Shown here: positions 7,799 to 14,239 of the stretch, piece by piece
Layout of the letters: each line of letters starts with the position of its first letter
Position numbering within the stretch: the stretch's first letter is position 1
Assembly: GCA_017454585.1 (NCBI GenBank)
Contig: JAFTCU010000329.1
Span: forward strand, 1 to 20,264
Direction: 5' to 3'
DNA: 20,264 nucleotides
Source of the DNA: Thermoguttaceae bacterium
GTDB lineage: Bacteria > Planctomycetota > Planctomycetia > Pirellulales > Thermoguttaceae
Translations under genes and position numbers: made by a program
The notes under the pieces: model-generated
Seen by the model: the letters and a program-made list of their open reading frames with translations, nothing else
What the model was told of the DNA's origin: nothing
Databases searched by the model: none

Positions 7799-8266
7799 CT
7801 ATTTATCTTTCTCCGGTGGAGCCGCAAGCTGGGAAAGCGCCTGCAAAAGCGAGTTGAGATGGATCAGACGCGGGCCGAACCGATCTACGAAGTCGTTGAA
7901 CATAAATTCGCTGTAGTCCCAGTCCTCACTGTTTTCTGCCGACTCTTCCACCATTTTGGTGAAGTATTCGTTTTGCATGGAAGACATACGGTCAAGCAGC
8001 TGCCTGCACCCTTTCGCAAGTTCAGGATGGGAAGTCCGCCAGGTCTGCAGTTCGTGAACCCGCTGACGCTGTGGGGCGGTTTGGAGGTTGATCAACTGGG
8101 TCAGAAGCTCGTTCTGGCGTTTCTGCTGCTCGGCGATATCGTTCAAAACACCCAGTAATTCAGCATGACGCTGTTCGGCTCGGTATCGTTCATCAATGGC
8201 TCCTGCGGGGGCAACGATATTCGTGACATCGATTTGATTAAAAAGCGGTTGGGAGGTTTCGTTCAT
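7799..8266 (-). CDS. Hypothetical coiled-coil protein between marR and lysA
   Basis: I recognise no family. The 155-residue protein is soluble, without a signal peptide or membrane segment. Residues about 25-65 (RYRAEQRHAELLGVLNDIAE onward, rich in E, Q, L) should form a coiled coil. The middle and end (about 105-150) have amphipathic helices with acidic clusters (EESAENSEDWDYSE). Its ATG is only 3 bases after the marR stop, so the two are surely co-transcribed and probably work together, for example as an oligomeric partner of the regulator or of its target. That role is inference. lysA follows 51 bases on. Confidence 0.75.
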   Translation of the reverse strand: MNETSQPLFNQIDVTNIVAPAGAIDERYRAEQRHAELLGVLNDIAEQQKRQNELLTQLINLQTAPQRQRVHELQTWRTSHPELAKGCRQLLDRMSSMQNEYFTKMVEESAENSEDWDYSEFMFNDFVDRFGPRLIHLNSLLQALSQLAAPPEKDK

Positions 8267-8269
8267 GGT

Positions 8270-8761
8270 TTAGTTTTCTTTCTGGATTTCATCTTCCGGG
8301 AATAGACGCTGGTGAAGCTGCGTAATGACCCGCCGGAAAACATCCTTTTCGTCTTCAGAAATTTCAAGGTAAATATTGTGAATGAAGTCCGTCATTTTCT
8401 GGCGGATCGTTTCCATCAGACTCATCCCCAAATCAGAGAGTTTGATACAAACCGCCCGGCGGTCGGTCTGGCTCGTGACACGGATGAAGATTTTGTTCTG
8501 GACCATCGATTCCACCAGTACCGAGGTCGCGGGAACGGTCATATTCAAACGTTCAGCCAGTTTTTTCAAGGTAATTCCAACTGGATTTTTTTCAGTCAGA
8601 AGCGTTACAGCCACAAGTGCCTTGTGTTGACGGTAAGTCAATGATTCCATCAACGCCTGCGTCTTTTTGTTGGTGGAAGTCTGAAGAACCAACAGGCGCA
8701 TCTTGTCCGCCACATCGAACAATTTTACAAAGGTGTCATCTTTATAAGGCTGTGAGACCAT
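8270..8761 (-). CDS. MarR-family transcription regulator
   Basis: Winged-helix DNA-binding dimer. In the 163-residue protein, the helix-turn-helix is at about 62-95 (GITLKKLAERLNMTVPATSVLVESMVQNK) and the wing carries TSQTDRRAVCIKLSDLG, the family's D-R-R/S motif. Flanking N- and C-terminal helices would form the dimer interface. It is first in a probable three-gene operon with the coiled-coil protein and lysA. A good promoter lies 48-75 bases upstream. MarR proteins often repress their own operon; a 10-bp AT palindrome (8775-8784) lies in the leader but is too weak to call an operator. The ligand cannot be told from sequence. Confidence 0.88.
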   Translation of the reverse strand: MVSQPYKDDTFVKLFDVADKMRLLVLQTSTNKKTQALMESLTYRQHKALVAVTLLTEKNPVGITLKKLAERLNMTVPATSVLVESMVQNKIFIRVTSQTDRRAVCIKLSDLGMSLMETIRQKMTDFIHNIYLEISEDEKDVFRRVITQLHQRLFPEDEIQKEN

Positions 8762-8808
8762 TGTGTTTCTCCGAAATAATTATTCCATTTGAAAAACCAA
8801 TATCTTTA

Positions 8809-8836
8809 TTAATATCATTTTTACGGAAAATGTCAA
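8809..8836 (-). promoter_or_regulatory. marR operon promoter
   Basis: On the minus strand a perfect TTGACA (8836-8831) is followed after 16 bases by TATTAA (8814-8809). The leader to the marR ATG is about 40 bases. A direct repeat of AATATC (plus strand, 12-base period) overlaps the -10 region and could be a regulator contact, but this is weak. Confidence 0.65.
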
Positions 8837-8951
8837 GCGGCCAGAAAAGGTTATGGTGAATTTTTTTGACTTTTTTAAAAATAATTCCCAAAAGATAATA
8901 ATTTAGACAAAAGAAACACTTTCCACGGAACGAGTTTCCCCCGCTGGCTGA

Positions 8952-9521
8952 TCATTTCACACGAATCAGTTTTGGCGCCGAAAAGCGTTTGCCGTACAGA
9001 CCGCCGTAGCGTTTCTGAAGGCCGGCGAAATCTTCATGAAGAAAATCGTAAAGTTCAAGCGGAGGGTTCATTGCGAGCCAGAGCGAGGAGAGTTTTTCGG
9101 CGTAAGCGTCGTAATTTTTCTGTGAGCCGGAATGGGCGTAGCAGCGGCCCTCAAAGCGCCGAATATCGCCGTCAAACCTCTCGCTGATGTGCAGAAGTTC
9201 ATGGACGGTCGTGATCACTTTGTTTTTGAAGTCCGTGTTCAGGAATCGGGGAACGTAAAAATTCAGCAGGTACAAATACTCCCGCCCGTTCGGGTCGAGA
9301 ATCCGCTGCAGCGTGTACTTTTGCCCGCGACGAACCGTCGTAAGGGCTCCATTTTCGAATCGGAGCGGCGTTACGGCAGCGTACACCCCGTATTCACTTG
9401 ACGTTCGAGTCTGACAAAATCCCACCGCGACTCGTTCCATACGAATGTGTTGAAGCGCTGCAATACGGTGCGTCATATCATCACAAATCAGCCGCATTTT
9501 GGAAGTGAAATCGAGAGGCAC
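8952..9521 (-). CDS. Putative zinc metallopeptidase (HELLH)
   Basis: The 189-residue protein contains HELLH at 107-111 in VITTVHELLHISERFDGD, a HExxH zinc motif. E125 or H130 in RRFEGRCYAHSG are candidates for the third ligand. The layout resembles the putative phage-type metallopeptidase group, but I cannot assign a family with certainty. No signal peptide or membrane segment is seen, so it is probably cytoplasmic. The frame opens with GTG (9521-9519) and has no Shine-Dalgarno site; an internal ATG at residue 9 is possible. The only upstream space before a terminator is about 40 bases, filled by 7-bp repeats. No functional partner is evident nearby. Confidence 0.65.
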   Translation of the reverse strand: MPLDFTSKMRLICDDMTHRIAALQHIRMERVAVGFCQTRTSSEYGVYAAVTPLRFENGALTTVRRGQKYTLQRILDPNGREYLYLLNFYVPRFLNTDFKNKVITTVHELLHISERFDGDIRRFEGRCYAHSGSQKNYDAYAEKLSSLWLAMNPPLELYDFLHEDFAGLQKRYGGLYGKRFSAPKLIRVK

Positions 9522-9533
9522 TTTAGTTTAATT

Positions 9534-9560
9534 ATGAATGATGAATGATGAATGATGAAT
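9534..9560. repeat. 7-bp tandem repeat, about 3.9 copies
   Basis: Plus strand ATGAATG repeated three times plus ATGAAT, all perfect; on the minus strand this reads ATTCATC units. It sits 13 bases upstream of the GTG start of the metallopeptidase gene. It shares period 7 and the ATTCAT core with arrays at 9612, 9668 and 19261. Confidence 0.85.
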
Positions 9561-9588
9561 TAAAAAGCCGCGAGTCTGACTCACGGCT
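9561..9588 (-). terminator. Terminator of the Cys-rich protein gene
   Basis: Minus strand: AGCCGTGAGT-CAG-ACTCGCGGCT, a 10-bp stem with one U-G pair and a 3-base loop, followed by TTTTTAATT. On the plus strand the wobble becomes a C-A mismatch, so the element works in the minus direction. It separates the Cys-rich gene from the metallopeptidase gene. Confidence 0.8.
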
Positions 9589-9611
9589 GGATATTTGGAT
9601 GAGGCGAAATC

Positions 9612-9639
9612 TGAATCGTGAATCATGAACTATGAATCG
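9612..9639. repeat. Degenerate 7-bp repeat, 4 copies
   Basis: Four units with period 7: TGAATCG, TGAATCA, TGAACTA, TGAATCG. This is a degenerate relative of the ATTCAT-type arrays nearby. It lies in the 3' untranslated region of the Cys-rich gene. Confidence 0.65.
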
Positions 9640-9667
9640 AGAGCCTGAGCTTGGAAGCGAAACCTCA

Positions 9668-9699
9668 ATTCATAATTCATAATTCTTCATTCTTAATTC
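9668..9699. repeat. Degenerate 7-bp repeat next to the Cys-rich gene stop
   Basis: Units ATTCATA, ATTCATA, ATTCTTC, ATTCTTA, then ATTC, period 7. It ends 5 bases before the stop codon of the Cys-rich gene. Same consensus as the array at 19261-19291. Confidence 0.75.
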
Positions 9700-9704
9700 G
9701 GAGC

Positions 9705-10568
9705 TCACGGTCCGATCGGGCGCGGATTCGGATCGTCGAAATCACGCGGGCCGCGAAGGGTGTAATACGGATACTCCATCGGATAACGGTGACCGCAGCA
9801 ACCGGGGCAGCCACGACCGCCGCAACCGCAGCAGTTTCCAGCGCGTGGGTAGGCCGGGACACCATTACGCTGAACACCGTAATAGACGGGACGGAGTAGT
9901 TCCGGGTTTCTTCCGAATCCGGCTCCCGGACAGTTCGGGCAGCTGCCTCCCATATTGTAAGCGGGACCACGGGCCTGTAAAGGGGCTCCAGCGATTGGCT
10001 GAGGCTGCGAGATCGGAGTGCTCATCTCCACGATCGGATCGATCGTAGTTGCCGGCGGCAATGTCTCGGCATTTGCACCGGATTTTACAATCGATTGTTC
10101 TACCGGAGGAAGAGTCGGAATTACCGGTTCCGCCGCGGTTTTCACGGGAGCGGAAGCTGCTGGCACATTAGCAGGAGCGGTCACTTTTGGGGGTGTAAGA
10201 TCCGGTGCGGCGAGGATGTTGGAAACGTTGGCCGCGGCATCCATCACATTTGACTCAGGAGCGGGAGCAGGAGCGGTATTTTGCGCGAGGCTCAATTCCT
10301 TTTCCGGTGCGGGTTTTGTCTTTGGTTCAGCCGTTTTAGGAGCGTTCTGGACTGGAAGAGGTTCCGTCTTATTGGAATCAGACACGTCTTCTGTGATGTC
10401 CAGTTCCAGACTGAAATCATCCAGGGAATTAACGTTTGAATTTTCCTGGGGTGTTCCCAGACTAAATTCGTCTTCGGACTTCTGGTCTGCGGCATTCACC
10501 ACTGTCAGCATGGTCAAAGCGCACGTGATCACCATGCCAATTGTTAATGTAAGTACTGTTTTTCTCAT
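9705..10568 (-). CDS. Secreted Pro/Ala-rich protein with Cys/Gly-rich C-terminus
   Basis: I recognise no family. The 287-residue protein has a signal peptide (MRKTVLTLTIGMV, hydrophobic to about 25, cleavage after VNA at 24-26). An acidic part (32-67) and a Pro/Ala/Thr-rich low-complexity linker (about 68-200) follow. The C-terminal 85 residues hold CPNC (210-213), CCGC (246-249) and CPGCC (254-258) in Gly-rich context, with Tyr/Pro/Arg around. Eight Cys in this tail suggest metal binding or disulfides in the periplasm. I moved the start from 10628 to ATG 10568 because it gives the signal peptide and has a GAAGGA ribosome site. It has its own promoter and terminator. It is divergent from the SGNH hydrolase. 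Confidence 0.75.
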   Translation of the reverse strand: MRKTVLTLTIGMVITCALTMLTVVNAADQKSEDEFSLGTPQENSNVNSLDDFSLELDITEDVSDSNKTEPLPVQNAPKTAEPKTKPAPEKELSLAQNTAPAPAPESNVMDAAANVSNILAAPDLTPPKVTAPANVPAASAPVKTAAEPVIPTLPPVEQSIVKSGANAETLPPATTIDPIVEMSTPISQPQPIAGAPLQARGPAYNMGGSCPNCPGAGFGRNPELLRPVYYGVQRNGVPAYPRAGNCCGCGGRGCPGCCGHRYPMEYPYYTLRGPRDFDDPNPRPIGP

Positions 10569-10984
10569 GGGAAATTCCTTCTCCTTTAGGGACAATTTTT
10601 TAGAAATATTCCTAATTTTTTTAAACATCGGTATTCCTATAAACCCTATTATAGCAAATTATCCGAATTTAAGAAATTTTCCAATTTATCCGGTTTAAAC
10701 TTTAACGGAAATTCCGAATAATAAGAAAATACTGATTTACCGCCGGTTTTTTCAGGGTAAAACGAAAAAAAAGATCGGGCGATCAAAGGAATTTCAGGAA
10801 AAAAATATGAAAAGCACGCAGGTCCACCTTTTTTAGAAATGAAAAAATGGTATATTAAGAAGAAATTGTTTGAAATCACGATTAGAACGATTTAAGGGAA
10901 AATGCTGGTTCGTATCCGTATGCCAGCCGTTCCCCAGATTTCATCATTTCTTTTTCCCAATTATAAACTATGAAAGGAAAAAAC
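10569..10984. other. Divergent intergenic region, 416 bases
   Basis: An AT-rich spacer between two divergently transcribed secreted-protein genes. Its left end holds the leader and extended -10 promoter of the Cys-rich gene. A candidate -10 for the SGNH gene is TATATT at 10851-10856, without a clear -35. A small inverted repeat GATC-GGGC-GATC lies near 10775, and GCTGG/CCAGC arms flank about 10905-10930. I see no credible small gene. Confidence 0.5.
10648..10656 (-). promoter_or_regulatory. Extended -10 promoter of the Cys-rich gene
   Basis: Minus strand TGC-TATAAT, a perfect extended -10, with no good -35 at 16-18 bases. It would give a leader of about 73 bases before ATG 10568. Confidence 0.6.
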
Positions 10985-11749
10985 ATGAAACGTTTCATTC
11001 TCGCCTTGAGTACCGTCCTGTTTCTTGCGCTTGGTTTTTCCGGAACTTTTGTTCTGGCTCAGGAAGCGGAGCTTCCCAAGACCTGCATCCCGGCCAACAA
11101 AATGGATCAGGCGTGGTGGAAAGCCCGTCACGAAGCCAACTGCGCCCGGATCGAGCAGGGGAATGTGGACCTGCTTCTGATCGGTGACTCGATCACCCAC
11201 GGCTGGGACGGCGCTGGCGCGGAGATACAGCAGTTCTTCTATGGTGACCGCAACTACGTGAACATGGGCTTCGGCGGCGACCAGACCCAGCACGTTCTCT
11301 GGCGTCTGAACAACGCGCCGATGGACAAAATTCAGCCGAAAGCCGCGGTCCTGCTCATCGGGATCAACAATCTGTGGGGCGAGTGGCCGAACGCATCCGA
11401 GTGTGTCGCGCAGGGGATCAAGGCGATCGTCGATAAACTGCAGGCGCTGTACCCGGACATCAAGATCCTGGTCCTTGACATTTTCATGGCCCAGCAGCCG
11501 GGGCATATCTGCCGCAAGCAGGCCCAGGGTACGAATGAGCTTCTGCCGGAGATCTTCAAGGACTACAAAAACGTCGAGATCATGGACATCAACGACCTGT
11601 GGCTTTCCGAAGACGGCACGATCCCGCGCGAGCTGATGAAAGACCTCGTTCACCCGACCCGCGAAGGTTACATCCTGTGGGGAAACCGCGTCGATCCGAC
11701 TGTTGCGAAGATGCTTGGCGTCGAGCCGAAAGAGTTTAAGGCGGAGTGA
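10985..11749 (+). CDS. Secreted SGNH/GDSL hydrolase (PAF-acetylhydrolase-like)
   Basis: Exported esterase or deacetylase of the SGNH fold, substrate unknown; carbohydrate acetyl esters are likely in this branch. The 254-residue protein begins with a signal peptide (MKRFILALSTVLFLALGFSG, cleavage after VLA near 25). Block I is LLIGDSITHGW with the nucleophile S69. Block II has the glycine in NMGFGGDQ (93-100). Block III reads GINN (126-129), as in the PAF-acetylhydrolase-like branch. Block V is D220-L-V-H223 with the catalytic Asp and His. I chose ATG 10985 over 10970 because AAAGGA lies at correct spacing just before it. Codon use is strongly GC-ended, suggesting high expression. No terminator of ordinary form follows; REP-like hairpins do. 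Confidence 0.88.
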   Translation: MKRFILALSTVLFLALGFSGTFVLAQEAELPKTCIPANKMDQAWWKARHEANCARIEQGNVDLLLIGDSITHGWDGAGAEIQQFFYGDRNYVNMGFGGDQTQHVLWRLNNAPMDKIQPKAAVLLIGINNLWGEWPNASECVAQGIKAIVDKLQALYPDIKILVLDIFMAQQPGHICRKQAQGTNELLPEIFKDYKNVEIMDINDLWLSEDGTIPRELMKDLVHPTREGYILWGNRVDPTVAKMLGVEPKEFKAE

Positions 11750-11802
11750 GTTTTTTGGAGTGTGGTGATACAGTCGCGCAAGTGACATTCACCGTTTTAC
11801 CT

Positions 11803-11837
11803 TGCGGCAATACCGCCTCGCAGAGGCGTTTGCCGCA
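11803..11837. repeat. REP-like hairpin 1
   Basis: Outer stem TGCGGCAA/TTGCCGCA (8 bp), inner stem CGCCTC/GAGGCG (6 bp), loop GCA, with a small asymmetric internal loop (TAC opposite T). It shares its outer stem with hairpin 2 (11908-11942), while the inner stem differs. No coding frame of its own. Confidence 0.75.
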
Positions 11838-11907
11838 GAAGCGCGCTGGGCGTTCCCCACGTGAAAAACCTTTTTTCGTCACCTAAAATTTCGGTCGCGA
11901 AGTGAAA

Positions 11908-11942
11908 GCGGCAAAGGAAGCCTTCAGCTTCTGTATTGCCGC
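11908..11942. repeat. REP-like hairpin 2
   Basis: Outer stem GCGGCAA/TTGCCGC (7 bp) and inner stem GAAGC/GCTTC (5 bp) with loop CTTCA. Same length (35 bases) and same outer arms as hairpin 1, but with a different inner stem that still pairs. Confidence 0.7.
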
Positions 11943-11952
11943 ACTCCATAAG

Positions 11953-11972
11953 ACGACGCTCCCAAGCGTCGT
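11953..11972. repeat. REP-like hairpin 3 (ACGACGCT type)
   Basis: Perfect 8-bp stem ACGACGCT/AGCGTCGT with loop CCCA, followed by TCCCGTAGAG. Closely related to the hairpins at 19234-19254 and 19294-19314. It ends 16 bases before the CYTH start codon. Confidence 0.75.
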
Positions 11973-11988
11973 TCCCGTAGAGTCCAAA

Positions 11989-12714
11989 ATGTTTGAAGTT
12001 GAACAAAAATTTCGTCTTTCCGATCCTTTCGCGTTTCTCGACGCTGCGAGGGAGTTGGGCATCGTGTGGAAGAAGCGCGTGGTCGAAGTCGATACGTATT
12101 TCCAGCATCCTGCCCGGGATTTCGTTCAGACCGACGAGGCTCTTCGCATCCGCCGCCACCTGACGTTTCAGGGGCTTTACGGCAAAGAGCAAATGCCCGA
12201 GCGCGTCAGCGTCGAGTCACTCATCACGTTCAAAGGGCCGAAACTTGATCCGACGGCCAAAATTCGTAAGGAACTGGAGCTTCCGCTCTCGCATCGGATG
12301 GAGCTTCCGCCTGACCGTTTTCCCGGTTTTGGTGTCAGGCCCGAACTGGAACTGGCGACGCATGACGTTCAACCCCTTTTCGACTTGCTCGACACTCTGG
12401 AGGAGACGCGCCCGGCTGCCCAGTGGCGTGAAATGCTCGAACTATTGAGTTTTCGGCCAGTCCAGAACGTCCGCAAGGTCCGCACCAAGGCGTGGAGTTT
12501 GTGGGAGGACGAGCCGGTTGAATTTTCGTTTGATGAGGTTCCTCCGATTGGAACGTTTGCCGAGCTGGAATTTCTCGCCTCGGATGAAACCGCAGTTTCG
12601 GGCGCGAAATCCCGCCTGTTGAGTCTTTCCCGGAAAATGGAACTCACTGATGTGGAGCCGCTGAGCTATCTGACCCTGGTGATCGAAAAGCTTATTTCCG
12701 CGAATCAGGAGTAA
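11989..12714 (+). CDS. CYTH-domain protein (class IV adenylate cyclase/triphosphatase-like)
   Basis: Acts on triphosphate substrates inside a beta-tunnel using divalent metal. The 241-residue protein starts with the signature ExExK (E3, E5, K7 in MFEVEQKF). DTYFQHPARDFVQTDEALRIRR (35-56), FKGPK (81-85), RKELEL (93-98), VRKVRTKAW (161-169) and FDEVPPIGTFAELEF (181-195) follow in family order. The DTYF..DEALRIR form is closest to class IV adenylate cyclase (CyaB) relatives; thiamine- or inorganic triphosphatase activity is equally possible. No CHAD domain is fused. The chosen ATG 11989 puts the signature at the N-terminus; a longer frame from 11902 would translate the repeat hairpins. No Shine-Dalgarno site is present. 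Confidence 0.85.
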   Translation: MFEVEQKFRLSDPFAFLDAARELGIVWKKRVVEVDTYFQHPARDFVQTDEALRIRRHLTFQGLYGKEQMPERVSVESLITFKGPKLDPTAKIRKELELPLSHRMELPPDRFPGFGVRPELELATHDVQPLFDLLDTLEETRPAAQWREMLELLSFRPVQNVRKVRTKAWSLWEDEPVEFSFDEVPPIGTFAELEFLASDETAVSGAKSRLLSLSRKMELTDVEPLSYLTLVIEKLISANQE

Positions 12715-12761
12715 CTTTTTTAGAATTCGTTTCATTTAACCTTTTGTCCTGCTTTATTCCT

Positions 12762-14192
12762 ATGGAAGAAAAATCGATCCGCCCGCTTCGAAACGAGCAG
12801 TTTTGGCTTTTGACTGGTGGCATTTTACTGATCGCGTTCATTGCGTTTTCTTTTGCGATGTATTTCACACGGAGTTTTATGATTCCGTTCGTCTTTTCTG
12901 TTTTTCTTTGTGCGATGGTTTCGCCGGTTGACAGTTTGATCGTGAATCACTGGAAAATGCCGCGCTGGTGTGGGTTCGTTGCGTGTATTATGACGATCTT
13001 ATTCCTGTTCACGTGTGTCTTTTTCGTGGGAAAATACGCGATTGGAAGTATCAATAAAGCGATTCAGACGGTGAATATTAAAATCCCCGAGAGTAAAAAA
13101 ACGTCCTTTCCTGACGTGAATTCCACCCTTTTGAATTTGAATCCAACACTTTCCCTTTCGGAAATACCTGTTACCGTCGATTTAGGTAAGCAGAAGGAAT
13201 CTGAACCGCTTGATCGGGAAGAAAAAGAAGAAGCGTCTGAGGCGGAGGATTTAGATTCAGAAGCTAAAGTTGTGGCCGTACCGGATACTCAACCCGCAGC
13301 GCAGGAGGCTCAACCAGTGCAGGCGTCTCAGCCCACCCAGGAAACACCATCAGTGGTCCCGGAGGTAGTACAAAACGGTGAGAATGCCGCAATGGAAAGA
13401 GGAGCGGAAACTGCGCCGCCCCAGAAAAACCCCTCGCAGGTGTTGGAAGAAACCATCGATTATTGGCTTCAGAAAGCCGGTGTGGAATCCGAGTACCTGA
13501 ACGCCAAGATCTGTATTGAGTCGGTTTACGCGTACATCCCCGCGATTTTGCGTGGAAGCCTGTCCACTCTTCAAACGTTTTTCTCCTTTAGTACGCTGGT
13601 GGTTCTGTTTTGTATTTTCATCCTGATGGGGCGCAACCCTCTTGTCAAGATTGAAAATGAGATTTATAATGAAGTGGAATTCAGTATTCAGAAATACCTG
13701 AACATCAAGTTTTTCATTTCCTTTATGACGGGTGTCAGTATTTACATTGTCTTTCTTTGCATTGGCGCTCCAATGGCGTTTATGTTTGGGGTTTTGGCGT
13801 TTGTGCTGAATTTTATTCCGTCCATCGGTTCCATTATTGCGACGATTCTGCCGATCCCGATTCTGATGCTCACGATGGACATAAGTCAGGCAGGGCTTTT
13901 CATCGCGTTTTTTGTACCGTGCCTGATCCAGATGTTCCTTGGTAACTTTCTCGATCCGAAAATGCAGGGAGAAGGGCTTCGGCTTCACCCGGTCACGATA
14001 TTGCTCGCGCTTGGTTACTTTGGAGTCATCTGGGGCGTTTTCGGGATGCTGCTTGCTGCGCCGCTGACCGCTGCGCTGCGGGTGATCCTGCTTGAGTTCC
14101 AAATGACGCACTGGATCGCTCAGCTTATGGGCGGCGAAATGCCCTCAATGAAAGAAGTGCTTGAGATGAGTGAACCAAAGAAAAAAGAATAG
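12762..14192 (+). CDS. AI-2E family (PerM/UPF0118) permease with inserted linker
   Basis: Inner-membrane protein of the AI-2E transporter family; members export autoinducer-2 or act as Na+/H+ antiporters, and most are unassigned. The 476-residue protein has membrane segments at about 15-37, 38-57 and 70-92. After the soluble part, further segments follow (269-289, 315-370, 374-395, 410-440), with LNFIPSIGSIIA (349-360) and LHPVTILLALGYFGVIWG (408-425) typical of the family. Between about 110 and 228 lies a low-complexity insert rich in Glu, Pro, Gln and Ala, longer than usual here. Start ATG 12762 was preferred to an upstream TTG (12744); neither has a clear ribosome site. The stop codon lies inside a terminator stem used by the opposite strand. 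Probably co-transcribed with the CYTH gene 47 bases upstream. Confidence 0.85.
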   Translation: MEEKSIRPLRNEQFWLLTGGILLIAFIAFSFAMYFTRSFMIPFVFSVFLCAMVSPVDSLIVNHWKMPRWCGFVACIMTILFLFTCVFFVGKYAIGSINKAIQTVNIKIPESKKTSFPDVNSTLLNLNPTLSLSEIPVTVDLGKQKESEPLDREEKEEASEAEDLDSEAKVVAVPDTQPAAQEAQPVQASQPTQETPSVVPEVVQNGENAAMERGAETAPPQKNPSQVLEETIDYWLQKAGVESEYLNAKICIESVYAYIPAILRGSLSTLQTFFSFSTLVVLFCIFILMGRNPLVKIENEIYNEVEFSIQKYLNIKFFISFMTGVSIYIVFLCIGAPMAFMFGVLAFVLNFIPSIGSIIATILPIPILMLTMDISQAGLFIAFFVPCLIQMFLGNFLDPKMQGEGLRLHPVTILLALGYFGVIWGVFGMLLAAPLTAALRVILLEFQMTHWIAQLMGGEMPSMKEVLEMSEPKKKE

Positions 14193-14216
14193 TGAGCGGT
14201 TTTCCACTCACTATTC
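14181..14216 (-). terminator. Terminator of the epimerase gene, overlapping the permease stop
   Basis: Minus strand: GAATAGTGAG/CTCACTATTC, a 10-bp perfect stem with a 10-base loop, followed directly by TTTTTT. The plus strand lacks a good T-run, so it mainly serves the epimerase gene. The left arm contains the TAG stop of the convergent permease gene. Confidence 0.8.
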
Positions 14217-14239
14217 GTTGATCCTTATTCAGTTTTCTT

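Noticed and set aside
6467..8158. 563-codon open frame on the plus strand
   Set aside because: It lies antisense to lysA and the coiled-coil gene. It arises from GC-rich third positions of lysA, shows no domain, and has no promoter or ribosome site.
8775..8784. AATAATTATT palindrome as MarR operator
   Set aside because: Ten bases of pure A/T in an AT-rich leader is expected by chance, and flanking bases do not extend the symmetry.
9534..9699. CRISPR-like or phage attachment array
   Set aside because: Units are 7 bases in direct tandem with no spacers, cas genes, integrase or tRNA nearby.
10649..10879. 76-codon minus-strand frame in the divergent spacer
   Set aside because: It overlaps the promoter of the Cys-rich gene, is rich in Phe/Ser/Lys as expected from AT-rich DNA, and has no ribosome site.
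11902..11988. Upstream start extending the CYTH protein by 29 residues
   Set aside because: It would translate repeat hairpins and move the ExExK signature away from the N-terminus, where the family has it.
13350..14111. 253-codon frame antisense to the permease
   Set aside because: Composition (Arg, Asn, Gln, Lys, His rich without domains) is that of a shadow of a membrane protein gene on the other strand.
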